DNA of 64,000 nucleotides from Valencia hispanica. Lineage: Eukaryota > Chordata > Actinopteri > Cyprinodontiformes > Valenciidae. Location of the stretch: positions 33,204,501 to 33,268,500 of the forward strand of contig OY747704.1 of assembly GCA_963556495.2 (NCBI GenBank), written 5' to 3'. Within the stretch, counting starts at the first letter, position 1. Each line of letters opens with the position of its first letter. The notes under the pieces are model-generated. The model was not told where the DNA came from, did not search any database, and saw only the letters and a list, made by a program, of their open reading frames with translations. Of this stretch, positions 32,501-43,824 are shown in pieces. Made by a program: the position numbers and the translations under genes.

Positions 32501-33337
32501 AAGTAAAAAAAATTGCAGTCCACCCCTCATCTGCTGGGGGCTGGCTCCAGAAAGGAGCAATTTCCCATTGACTCCCATGTTAAAAAGGCCAACTTCACAG
32601 CAGAAATAAACATGTTTACAGCCTTTTTAAAAAACCATTTTAGGTTTAATAGGTCAGGTTTACCGTCATGACAACTCTGAGGGGGGTGAATTTATTTCTA
32701 ACTCATCCCTTTAGCCATAATTGAATCTTGAAATGACGAATAATTAGAGGCGTGTCCTTTTGATTGACAGGTCTCGGATAAGCCGTCAGCGCTAGGGCTG
32801 GTGGCTAACGGTGGGTAACAGCTTGCCGCCATAGACTGCTTACCCCCCCTGCTTGCTCCAGGGAAGGCCTTCAGCCTGGGACTCATGTTAAGACTTTGGC
32901 CGTTTCCTTTATCTGTAATTGAACATCAGTTGCATCCGTAAACCTTATTAGTGTTTAGATATAAACTGTGCATTTATTGGACAAAGATGGTTTGCTAATA
33001 GACCGTCCAAGAAGTCTCAGCTCCATTTTTTCAGTAAGTAAAAAAATATTTCTGTACGTTATTTTTTGCTGAGTCCGTTAATTAGCAAAGTAGCTAGTTA
33101 ACCATGCTGGGAAACTACAAACTGAACAGGTTAAGATGTTATGCATTTAAGATAAGGTTGCTTGGTCGAAAATGGGTTGAAATGATCACATTTCTTACTT
33201 ACTTTACATATTGATTTATTCAACTTCACATAGTTTTAGTAAAAGCTATGGACAAAAGAGGCATCATAATTTTGACAAAATTATTGAGTTCCGCTCATTT
33301 CACCTTCAAAATAACGTATTGATCCATTCGCAGTCAA

Positions 33338-33473
<136 letters not shown>

Positions 33474-33879
33474 ATTACTTGTTTGACTTCTTATTTCTTC
33501 CTTCGTTATATATTGTTGAAAGAATTTTCAGTCATTATAAAGAATAAAACATTTATCTTTTTAAACAAGATTCTATAAAAGAAAGGGACACAAATAAAAA
33601 ACAAAGGGGGGGGGGCAGAAAGCAAAAGAGACTTACGTACAGTAAAATGGGGTTGGGGGGAGGAACAGAGTTGTCAACAGTGTTATGGCAACAAATGTTA
33701 TTGTTGAAATAAGAAAAAACTACATCAACAACACATTAGACATAACAATCAGGGCTATATTTATACTTTTTGCTTTAACATTAATTGTCCAAAAGGCCAG
33801 ATTCAAAAGCAGTGACACTCCTAATGAAAGCCTTTCACTGCTGTTCAAGATGGCCTTTAGGAAAATTAGCAATATCACT

Positions 33880-34481
33880 TAAAAACATATAATTTCCGCT
33901 ATTTGTGAAATGAACTTTGTCTGAAAAAACTTCCCTGGACTGTCATGTCTAATGTGAGTATGCCTAACGATGGCATTATTTAAACTAGGAATAAAAGAAG
34001 CCATAACACTGTTGACAAACTTCCTGGGCTTTTCTATTTTTGCTGGGTTTACACCGGCCCTCCAACGACGCCATTGGGTGATGGAGGAGAAGATGATGGA
34101 TATCTGAGGGTGGAGAAGGTTAAGCTGGTGCAGGTCCTCCATGTTCACAAACTGGACACTGCTGACCACCCCCATGTCATTTCTGCCACAGCTGATGATG
34201 AGGACATCTAGAGCTATTGTTCCTCACGAACCCCCCCCCCCCCCACCCCTGAGGTTTCCTCCGATGGTTTTTTCAGCTCTCTCAGAAGTATGTCGGACAT
34301 TGCTGTCTCCAATGATCCAAATGGCTATGGAGAAAAAAACTAGCTTAATGAATGGCAGTTGCACAGGTGTGGCCTACTGGTTGAAAGTATAATACTATTA
34401 AAATTCTACATGAAGTGATTTAGACAGGTACTTACTTTTTCTGCTTTGTTTGGCTGTTGTGGAGGACAGGCATGCAGCCAT
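33880..34481 (-). pseudogene. SGNH/GDSL-hydrolase-like gene relic, two exons
   Basis: Minus strand. Exon 1 starts at ATG 34481-34479 and ends at 34436 before GTAAGTACC, a strong donor. A pyrimidine tract plus TAG ends the 111 bp intron at 34325, and exon 2 opens in the matching phase with IWIIGDSNVRH (block I with the catalytic Ser). A poly-G run at 34229-34241 marks a break and probable deletion. Then come LDVLIISCGRND (block III, GxND type), SSITQWRRW and, after a frameshift near 33,925, DKVHFTNSG (block V, DxxH type). All catalytic blocks are still visible. SGNH enzymes cut esters, but fish carry many TE-linked copies of this kind with unknown role. It is dead here. Confidence 0.65.
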
Positions 34482-35095
34482 TGTGACCTGGTCAACAAAA
34501 TCTATAAAAAGAGACACAAGTGTCTTACTAAAAGACCTCAATAAATGATTAGTAAAATTCATACATTGCAGAATGGATTGAAATTTAAATATTAACATAC
34601 CGATTTAATATTCTATTTACAGCCTGGATGGAAGAGGGTAGCAGAGTTGCTAAACTGCGGTTTTCAGGCTAACAGCGCCCACTAACCTCCGTTAGCTTCA
34701 GTTAGCTTCAGTTAGCTCCAGCACTAGCTACTGGCTACATCGGCTCAGAGTGTCAATCATCCGCCCCCGCCTTCACAGCGTCACTTTCAGCTCCACCTCT
34801 TTGCCTATTTTTGTATTTTCTGGGAGTGACGAGACGCATGACGCAGCCAAGATGGCGGCGGTGGGAACCGCCGAGTTGGCTTCATTTTTGCTCTTCAGAA
34901 ACGTATGGGAGACGTCACAGAGGCTTCGTCCATCTATATACAGTCTATAAGTAGAACCTGCTTTCCATGGCAGTACAACGGTGATGCTCGAGCATCTTAA
35001 AGGAAGCTCGTTGTGGCTGATGACGAAGAGGGACAGTCGCCTCTGTAAGCTAATTAGCTCGTTAGCTGCTAACATTAACCTCAACAGTAAGATGA

Positions 35096-36464
35096 TGTTG
35101 GGACTCCATTTTCGTCAAATGAACTGAACAGACAGTTGGACGGCTGAAAGCCATTTTTCCCAGATGGACTGAGCAGAACACATTTCCCAGCAATCCTAGC
35201 GGTGACCTGTAGCACACTCCTATTGGTCAGCAGAAGTTCTCAACAGAAACTCCTGCTACACAGAGGATATCTCACCAGTGAAGATTCTCTTTTGTTCTGA
35301 CCTGCTGGACCAGAAAGAACCCTCATTTCAAAGCTTCGAAGTGCCCTTGCTGTCTGCGTATCTAGCTTGGTTAAAATCAGGACTGTTCCAAGACAGTTCA
35401 TTACGACATCGACCTGGAAAAACCATCCGGCCTGCAGTTGGGACACAGTCCTAAAAATCCTGCGCAGGTTTTCTAACTCTTCCTTTTCTTGCTCAACTAC
35501 GGACACATTTTGTTCAATATCAGCAATATCAGGACTGTTCCAAGACAGTTTGTTACGACGTTGATCTGCAGGCCATGCAGTCTGCAGTTGGGCCACACGG
35601 TCCTTAAATCCTGCACGGTCCTAACTCTTCCTTTTCTTGCTCAACTACGGACACATTTTGTTCTCCTCCTCGTGGACTGGACTTCCCTCAACACAAAGTA
35701 GGACTGAACCGGTTCATTTATGCTAATCTTGTGTGTGGGCGGAGATAAATAGAGAAAATAGAGTTCTTAATGAGTTAGCTCTTGTTCTATGTTGGTTTAA
35801 AGTAGTTTTTTTTAAGCGCTGAACCTGTTGGCTCATTTGGCGTTGCCGCACACATGAGTTTAAGCTGTATTTGAAACTGTTTTATCCTGAGCGGATCCCA
35901 TTTTCTTCCTTTCTGTCTCTCTCTCTTTTCCTCGTTCTTTCTTGCTGTCTGATCACCTAGTCGGCAGAGTCAGACTTGGTCCAACCTGCGTTAGCTGGTC
36001 TTAGCTGAAAGGTTGACTCCATTGTTCCTTAGTCTGTTAGCTAAAGCAGAGGCCTTCCACGTGGATGCTTCACCCCATGTGCTCTGTCCACTAAAGCCAG
36101 AGCTAAGTTTTATGGCCCTTTGTCTCCTTACATGTGCTGCTCTCCACTTTAACACAGAGCTAAGTTTTTATGGTCCTTTGTCCCACAGGCTATCTTAGTT
36201 GAGCTCCCTGGAGTGAGGGCCACCTCCCTTCCTGAACAAAGCCTGAGCTGTCTGTTTCTCCCTGATCCATTTCATGTTATTTGTGTTTAATTTTCACATA
36301 TTATTGTTTTCTAAGATCTGTAGTTATTAGTTGCATGGTTTAGAATAGATGGGAATTATTGATTAAATATTTTGGCTGTATGGTTGATCTATTTTCTAAA
36401 TAAATTCCCCTTAGCTTAAATAGAAGTTGTCTTGAATTACTTGGAGTAATTTGTTGTGCCACAG
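35096..36464 (+). repeat. Long LTR-like repeat 'R', plus orientation, fullest copy
   Basis: It starts TGTTGGGACTCC and runs through a region with a 152 bp tandem duplication (35379-35530 and 35531 to about 35,670), then to AATAAA at about 36,400 and a shared border near CTTGGAGTAAT at 36450. The start with TG and the late AATAAA fit an LTR of about 1.35 kb. No open frame has a domain. Other copies are at 19130-20152 (-), 36703-37885 (-) and 38264-38382 (+). Confidence 0.65.
35379..35670 (+). repeat. 152 bp tandem duplication within repeat R
   Basis: AGGACTGTTCCAAGACAGTT begins at 35379 and again at 35531. The unit includes a CTTTTCTTGCTCAACTACGG block in both copies. The minus copies of R at 19.7 kb and 37.5 kb have one unit, so the duplication is private to this copy. 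Confidence 0.85.
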
Positions 36465-36702
36465 ATAGGTAGGATTTAGCTATGAATAAATATGAATAAT
36501 TGCCTAGGGCAATTATTAAAAAGATTCATAATTTTATGTAAAAATTACCAAGTTTGGGGCACCATCCTGGTGGATTCCAGGAATGTATTTATATATAGCC
36601 AAATTGTTCAGTCTCGGTTTATGTTTATGATTACCTGCCTGATAGGGCTGAGATAGTTAAACAGTAGATGAAGGAATAAGTTATTATGCTGTGGACATTA
36701 AT

Positions 36703-37885
36703 TGTACGCATTACTCCAAGTAATCCCAGACAACTTCTCTTTAAGATAAGGGGAATTTATTAAGAAAATAGATTAATCTTACAGCCAAAAAATTTCGTCA
36801 ATAATTCCCATCTATTCTAAAACATGCAAATAGCTACTACAGATCTTAGAAAACAAAAATATGTGAAAATTAAACACAATTAACATGAAATGGATCAGGG
36901 AGAACAGCTGGGGTTTGGTTCAGAAAGGGAAGGGGGGCCCTCACTTCAGGGGGCTCAACTAAGATAGCCTGTGGGACAAAGAGTCATAAACCGTAGCTCG
37001 GTGCCAAGGTGGAGAGCAGCACATGTGAGGAGACAAAGGGCCATAAAACTTAGCTCTGGCTATAATGGACAGAGCACATGGGGTGAAGCGTCCATGTGGA
37101 AGGCCTCTGCTTTAACAACAGACTAAAGAACAATGGAGTCAGCTAAGACCAGCTAACGCACGTCGGACCGAGTCCGACTCAGCCGACCAGGTGATCAGAG
37201 AGCGCAACAGAGAGAGAGCGAGGAAAAGAAAGGTTGGAAAAAGAAAGAAAGTGGGATCCGCTCAGGATAAAACAAACAGTTTCAAATACAGCTCAACTTA
37301 TGCGTGCGGCAATGCTAAATGAGCAAACAGGTACAGCGCTTAAAAACACTTTAAACCAACAATGAACGAGATCTAACTCGTTAAGAACTCTGTTTTCTCT
37401 ATTTATCTCCGCCCAGACACAAGATTAGCATAAATGAACAGGTTCAGTCCTACTTTGCTTTGAAGGAGGTCCAGTCCACTCGGAGGAGAGCAAATCGTGT
37501 CCGTAGTTGAGCAAGAAAAGGAAGAGTTAGGACCGTGCAGGATTTAAGGACCGTGTGGCCCAACTGCAGACTGCATGGCCTGCAGATCAACGTCGTAACA
37601 AACTGTCTTGGAACAGTCCTGATATTGCTCAACCTGGCTACACCAACAGGATGAGCACTTCGAAGCGTTGAAATGAGGGTCCTTCCCGGTCCAGCGGGTC
37701 AGAACAAAAGAGAATGTTTAGCCGGAGTTCCTCTTGGAACTTCTGGCTGAGAACAGTTTGAAATGGCCGCCACTACCACTCTTATAGCCCTTTGGCTGTG
37801 ATGTCATTGTTGATGTCACCATTGATGTCACCATTGGTGGCCACGGACCAATAGGAATGTGTTGAGGGTCACCGCTAGGAATCCA
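36703..37885 (-). repeat. Long LTR-like repeat 'R', minus orientation
   Basis: This is an inverted partner of 35096-36464. From the centre outward it holds TTACTCCAAG, the complement of AATAAA, and the rest of R down to GGTCACCGCTAGGAAT at about 37880, where it stops about 110 bp short of the R start. With the plus copy it forms an inverted repeat with arms of about 1.2 kb and a 238 bp spacer. Confidence 0.7.
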
Positions 37886-38263
37886 AGGTTTTTCTTCAAA
37901 GAAAGTGGCTTACTTGGCCAGTGAGATCAAGATGTTTATACGCAGAGGTCTTTCCTATCCAGCTGTTGGTGGGGAAGAGGCAGAGTGCTGCTCTGTGCAG
38001 AATTGTATACCCATGATGATGCAGGATCTGGAGCTTTGTAGAAATCCCTTAGAGGAATGACAGTTCATCATGCCCCAGTGTATTGGCTCCCTGGTGGATG
38101 CTGGGAGATGTCTCTTTTATTCACGGTTCTGCCGCTTTGATTTGCATCAGTTCAGTCCCTGTTTTCCATGAAGCTGAAAGGGAGCCCCAACAACTTTATT
38201 ATTCACAGTTTTATAGTTTAAGCCAAACTGCATTAGACTTTTTTGGACATGTAAAAAAATATT
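37886..38263. other. Unassigned segment, open frame of 59 codons
   Basis: Plus-strand codons from about 37877 to 38060 stay open (IQGFSSKKVAYLASEIKM... ending PLEE). They have no start codon of their own that I trust and no recognised domain. It could be an exon scrap or chance. Nothing else is seen. Confidence 0.25.
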
Positions 38264-38382
38264 GACCCGCTGGACCAGGGAGAAATCTCATTTCAACGCT
38301 TGGAAGTGCCCATCCTGTTTGCGTATGTAGTTTGGGCTAAACCAGGACTGTTCAGAGACAGTTTGTTACAACGTTGACCTCT
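38264..38382 (+). repeat. Short fragment of repeat 'R'
   Basis: These 119 bases match 35297-35415 (GACCCGCTGGACCAG to TTACAACGTTGACC), in plus orientation. The piece abuts the minus-strand LINE at 38383, cutting its RT frame. Confidence 0.75.
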
Positions 38383-39254
38383 CTCCACAGCAGCACCCTC
38401 GATGGTCAGTGGCAGGTATTGGGTGTAGCCTCTCTGGAAGTTGACATGAATCTCCTTGGTCTTGCTGACATTCAACAGGAGGTTGTTGTTCTTGCACCAC
38501 ATGGTCAGATGGTCAACCTCTTTCCTGTACTGAGTCTCATCTCCCTTGGTGATGAGTCCCACCAGAGTTGTGTCATCCGCAAACTTCACAAGGTGATTGG
38601 AGCTGTAGGTTGGTGTGAAGTTGTGTGTCAGCAAGGTGAAGAGCAGAAGACTGAGCACACAGCCTTGGGGGGCACCCGTGCTCAGATTGATGCTGCTTGA
38701 GGTGTTGTTGCCAACACGTACTGCTTGTGAGGAAGTCTAGCAGCCAGTTGCAGAGGTAGGTGCTGAGGCCCAGTTTGTCAAGCTTGCAGATGAGTTGTTG
38801 TGGTATTATGGTGTTGAATGCTGAGCTGAAGTCTATAAACAGCATTCACATATGAGTCTCTTCTGTCCAGGTGAGTGAGAGGTGGGTGGAGGGCAGAGCA
38901 GATTGCATCTTCTGTAGATCGTTTTGCTCTGTATGCAAACTGGAAGGGGTCTAGTGTGTGGGGTAGGATTGATTTAATATGTAATAAGACTAGCCGTTCA
39001 AAGCACTTCATGATGATGGGTGTCAGTGCCACAGGACGGTAGTCGTTGAAGCAGGATGGGGATGATTTCTTTGGCACAGGTATAATGGTGGTGGATTTGC
39101 AGCATGATGGGACAATAGCTTGCTGCAGGGAGTTGTTGAAGATGTCCGTAAAGACATCCTTCAACTCCTCTGCGCAGTCCTTCAGGACTCTTCCGGGAAT
39201 GTTGTCTGGACCTGCTGCTTTACGGGTGCTGATGGTGGAGAATGTCCTCTTCAC
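38383..39254 (-). pseudogene. Rex1-like LINE reverse transcriptase
   Basis: Three frames cover RT: 39254-38778 ([51 protein letters not shown]), 38845-38573 ([17 protein letters not shown], motif A with its Asp) and 38658-38383 ([14 protein letters not shown], motif C with both Asp, then CKNNNLLLNVSKTKE). All catalytic aspartates are kept, but frameshifts near 38,850 and 38,640 and a deletion in the GxPQG region, only partly seen, break it. The thumb and C-terminus are lost to the fragment of repeat R at 38382. Confidence 0.8.
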
Positions 39255-39392
39255 GCTGGTGGCCTACAGGCACCGAGTCGGGTCGTGCGGAGGCGGTGGG
39301 GTTTTCTGTGGGCAAATGTTGTTTTGTGCTTCAAAGCGTGCAAAGCAGTTGTTCAGGTTATTGAGCAGAGAGGTGTTGCTTTCACAGCTGTG

Positions 39393-40735
39393 TCATCTGG
39401 GCTTGTAGTCCGTCATGGCCTGGATGCCCCACCATAGGCTCTGTGCATCTTTGCTGTTTTTAAAGTGAGAAGTTATCTTGTGTGTGTAAACTTGTTTTGC
39501 TTTCTTGATGCCCTGGGACAGGTTGGCTTTCGCTGATCTCAGACCAGATTCATCCCCAGCTCTGAAGGCGTTGTCTCTGGCCCTATGCAGCTTGTGGACG
39601 TTTCCTGTCAGCCATGGCTTCTGGTTAGCCCGAGTAGTGATGCTTTTTATATGGGTCAAATCAATAATACATTTAGTGATGTAAGAGGTTACAGTTTCTG
39701 TGTACTCCTCAATGTCTGTGTTGTTGTTGTAGGTGACTGCCTGCTTAAACATTTCCCAGTCCGTTGTTTCAAAGCAGTTTTGAAGAGAAGAGGAAGCTCC
39801 TTTGGGCCACACTCTTATTTGATTCGGAACTGGTTTTGTGATTTTCACTCCCTGTCTGTATGCTGGCCTTGGCATAATAGAGATGTGATCAGAGAGACCG
39901 ATGTGGGGGAGGGGGGTAGCTTTGTATGCTCCTTTGTGGGAAGTGTATACCAGGTCAAAGATGTTATCTCCTCTAGTTGGGAAATACACATGTTGATGAA
40001 ATTCTGGAAGGACAGTCTTGAGATCAGCATGATTAAAATCTGCAAGGATGATGAAACCATCTGGGTGTGCTGTCTGTTGTTCACTGATGGCTTGATACAG
40101 TTCACTAAGTGCCGCCTTCCTATCACTGTTGTTGTTAGTGGGAGGGATATAGACAGCAACTAGAAAAATCGCATTTATCTCTCTGTGTAGATAGAAAGGA
40201 CAGCATTTTATGATCATAAACTCTGCCAGTGGTGAACAGTGTTTGCATACAACAGTCTTGTTCCGGCACCATGCATCTCGGATGTAAACACAGACCCCAC
40301 CGCCACGTGACTTCCCTCTGTTTACAAGTGTCCTGTCCGCTCGGTAGCACGTAAGCTGCTCCAGTTCTACAGCAGAGTCAGGAATGTTGTCATTTAGCCA
40401 CGTTTCGGTAAAAATAAGCACACAGCGGACACTCCCTTTTTTATTCATATGTGATCCATTTTGTTGTCCAATGATCGTACATTAGCCAAGAGGATAGATG
40501 GTATGGCCGGGCAAGTTGGATTAGCCTCCAACCTAGCTCGGATACCTCCCCGCTTACCTCTTTTTTTCTTTCTTGCACACCGCTTCCGACGCCTCCTTTT
40601 CGGGAGAGGGGTAGCAGGACTAGGGGTAGCAGGAGACCGGCTAACAGTCCTAGTTCCATTAACGTCTCCATTAACGTCTCTGTTTCAGGGTTTAAAACTT
40701 TGTAGGTCTTATTTCTCCGAATGTCTAAGAGAGCC
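39393..40735 (-). pseudogene. Rex1-like LINE endonuclease and linker
   Basis: The 351-codon frame 40448-39393 holds an almost complete APE-type endonuclease: FTETWLND (catalytic Glu), LADFNHAD (normally GDFN; the Gly is changed) and GLSDHISI (catalytic Asp-His). It then continues into the linker to RT (WLTGNVHKLHRARDNAFRAGD, WWGIQAMTDYKP). The enzyme would nick the target for priming. The protein start lies upstream at about 40735 (DIRRNKTYKVLNPE), separated by a stop just after NKMDHI near 40450, so a single break divides the basic N-terminus from the endonuclease. Confidence 0.82.
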
Positions 40736-40754
40736 TGTCGACTGTTACGGAAGT

Positions 40755-40987
40755 AGTAATGGTGATGATGATAGTGGTGACGGCAGGAACGGAGAGACAG
40801 GACATCGGACGGGCAGGAAGGAGGACAGCAGGGTAAACACACCATGGAGACATCGATAATGATCAAGCGCTGAGTGAGGGGAAGTGATGGTTTATAAACA
40901 CATGACGAAAGGAGGACCAGGTGTGGATGATTGGAGAGACAGGTTAGGAAAATGATGAGGAGATGGATTGAACAGGGAAGCATGACA
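40755..40987 (-). repeat. Gypsy-type LTR fragment, minus orientation
   Basis: It resembles the solo LTR at 25435-25744 (GGTGATGATGATAGTGGTGA, GTGTGGATGATTGGAGAGAC, ending GCATGACA). The outer end with TGTCA is missing. It separates the Rex1-like LINE from the L2 fragment at 40988. Confidence 0.6.
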
Positions 40988-41465
40988 AAAGCTAGGCTAA
41001 AAAGGTGAGTCTTGAGCCTGCTCTTAAAAACATGAACGTTCTCTGCGGCGCTGAGGTCCTCCAGCAGCCTGTTCCAAAGGTGAGGGCCATAATACTTAAA
41101 AGACGCCTCACCGTGAGTGTGTGTCCTGACTTTTGGGATGACAAGAAGACGGCTGCCAGCGGAGCGGAGAGACCGCGAGGGTTCATAAGGTAAAAGCAGT
41201 TCTGAAAGATAAGAAGGCCCAAGACCATTAAGACACTTAAAAACCATTAAAAGAACCTTAAAATCGATCTTAAAACATACGGGGAGCCAATGCAATGAGT
41301 TTAAAACATGTGTAATGTGCTCCTGCCTCCTGGTCTTCGTCAAGACACATGCTGCTGAATTTTATAGAAGTTGTAAATCTGACATTCTATTTTTGGGAAG
41401 ACCAGAAAGCAGGGCATTACAGTAATCAGTTCTTCTGGATATAAAAGCTTGCATCAGTGTCTCTG
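40988..41465 (-). pseudogene. L2/CR1-type LINE C-terminal fragment
   Basis: This minus-strand coding gives RRTDYCNALLSGLPK (about 41440-41395), then [43 protein letters not shown], and HLWNRLLEDLSAAENVHVFKSRLKTHLF. This is the extreme C-terminus of an L2-type protein, different from families A and B and close to family C. It has no active site. The frame runs on into the LTR fragment. Confidence 0.8.
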
Positions 41466-41469
41466 TGTT

Positions 41470-43822
41470 TTATCTGCAGATGACCCAGTGATCTTTAAGT
41501 ATGAAGAAAAAAAAATAGATGGCAACCTCACAAGCCAATTAATTTACTATCACTCTATGAATGTGAAAAATATGTACTATATATAAATGATCACTCTGTG
41601 AAGTTTGCAAACTTCATCTAAGCAAACACGCACCATACGAAACAGTAGCAAATCAGAGGCAGCACACTTACTTCATTGACATGATAGAATAAGCAGGTAT
41701 ACAAAATATGCTCAAAGGAGTTTGCTGCATTACCTCAGCTTTATAATTTTAATCAAACAAAGCACAAATGGCTTTCTATTAATATGAATTTTTAAATGTT
41801 TAAAAAGCAATATTTGCAACCAACAAGCATTTTACCAAAGGAGGTGGGGGGAGACATCAGGTTGTGACAAGCTTATTGTTTGCTCCTGTAGGAATTAACA
41901 AATACAAATAATGCCTCTCAGCCCAAATTTGCAGTGCTTTTCTTGAAGGTGAAGATTTGTGGGGCTTTTTTTTCGAAAATGCATTGCAAGTAGAACATTA
42001 TTGAGAGCACAATCGCATTATTTTGAACACAGATGTATCTAAGGAGATTTTCTGATGAAGAGGTTGTGATAAGAAAGCGGAACAATGTTATTTTCATCTT
42101 CAGATTGGACAGTTTGGTTGCTCATGGTTTTTCATTCCTAAAAGCCAATGCCTCAGAAGATGGAGAGAAGATAATGAGATAGAAGGTAGAAAGTGCTTTT
42201 ACTGGAAGCCTGGTATAAAGAATGGAAGCCCAATCAAAATTGAGAGTGATTGGTAATGAAAAGAGGAGAAGAAGAAAAACGTTCATTAGGTGCTTTAGTT
42301 GTTAAGATTTCTTTACTGTGAAACACCAAAGAGTGAAACAAAAAGATAAAAATCTCTCAGTGGGCCTCTCGCCACTATATTACAAGCAGCACCGATTAAT
42401 CAACATAATGCATTTGAGCAATTATGGTAGATCTGATCTGCCTGCAGGGCTAATTCAATGGACATCTTTAGTAATTTACGATGGCCAGTTTATGGTAGTG
42501 CAGGCTTGGAGATCAGAGATCTAAGAAGAAGATGACTAAGGTCTTTAGGGAGGGCTAAAAAAAACAAGTAAACTGACATTTTATATTGGACCACTATCTC
42601 TGACAACCTTTAGGATTTGTATCAAGCTTTTATATGTTATTGCTCCCTTTTATTGCTCTCTTAAACTAAAGGCTAGTATTTAGACAGCCTTTGGTAAAAA
42701 TCAAATTTTTCTGTTTAAACAAAGAATTGGGGCCATGAAAACCCTTGATGGAATTAAGTTATTTTCTAATAAAAATGCTGCTCTATTCTGTCTTTGTGTC
42801 CTTTAGAGTTACTACTTCTGGAATGAGATAAGTTGTTTATGGCCTTGTATAAACATTGTGGAGGTAATGAAAGACATATTTGATTAAATGCTTTCAAATG
42901 CATATAGCCATAAGTGGTGATTTGTGGGTTGTAAGCCCTTAAGATCTTTAGAAGAAAGTGGATAATTTGGAACAAATTATATACAGCAAGCTTTGGCAAA
43001 TGGGTTCTGGCCTTGAACACACATTTAAAGGATATAATCTAAATTGTCTCAGCTAACTAAATCAAAATTGGCTTATGGTACAGCGAATTTGCTCAAGAAT
43101 AAGACGTTTTCTGAATAATTTGGGTAACATTTATACACCAGCTCTTTTTTTTTGTAGTTTTAGCGATGCGAATAAGTATTCAGTGTAGAAAAGTTTTCAT
43201 GAAGTCAAAATCTATCCCACATATGGAATGCCAAACTGCTTAAAATTAAATAAATAAAACATGAAATAAATATCTACATGTATAAATAAAAGACAAATAT
43301 ATAATGTAATATATATAATATTTTTTCCCTAGTAACAGAAATAATCTTTTTGACATTTTTATTTAATTCCATCTGTTTTTATTTCAAAACACAATTTTCC
43401 CAAAGTCAGCTTTTATTTCATAATGGTGTTTTCCCCAGTATTTATTTGAAAATGTCACTCTTCAGCAGAATAACTTCATTCTGCCAATCAAGGCCAGTGG
43501 GTGGGACCTGCATGCTCATTGGCTGGTGCTTAAACATTTATCTTCCTGGATAGCCATTCTTCTCACTCAACTTGAGCAGCCTGTGGTACAGCTAGCAACA
43601 ACATGCTAAGTTGGAGTTGTATGAACTTCGTTTACCTCTGGTTACTCTAGCAGATTAAATTGAGGAATAGTTTATTAGCTGGAATAGCTAATTAGCCGGC
43701 CTCGGACAGCGCTGAGGCATTGAACCACTTGAGCTAATTGGTTCAAGGAAGGGTTCATCTCACAGGGCTTCATGTGAACACAAAACCTCCCTACTGGCCA
43801 GGTACATAATCACAGGCTGATG
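41470..43822. other. Unique AT-rich DNA, no gene seen
   Basis: This 2.35 kb has no repeat family I recognise and only short frames without domains. It is probably host intergenic or intronic DNA. Confidence 0.55.
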
Positions 43823-43824
43823 TA

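Larger units (their letters stand above)
38383..40745 (-). mobile_element. Rex1/CR1-like LINE, minus strand
   Basis: Minus-strand ORF2 runs from an N-terminal basic segment (about 40745-40449, with KRRRRKRCARKKKRGKR and LLANVRSLDNKMD) through a well-kept endonuclease to RT. It is distinct from the L2 families here: the RT box is [10 protein letters not shown] and the palm start is [13 protein letters not shown]. The wording fits the Rex1/Babar group of CR1-related LINEs in fish (my recognition, not a search). The 3' end is replaced by a fragment of repeat R. Confidence 0.75.

Noticed and set aside
40441..41343. Single 300-codon gene on the minus strand
   Set aside because: A chance join of three different elements: L2 C-terminus, Gypsy LTR fragment and Rex1-like N-terminus in another frame.
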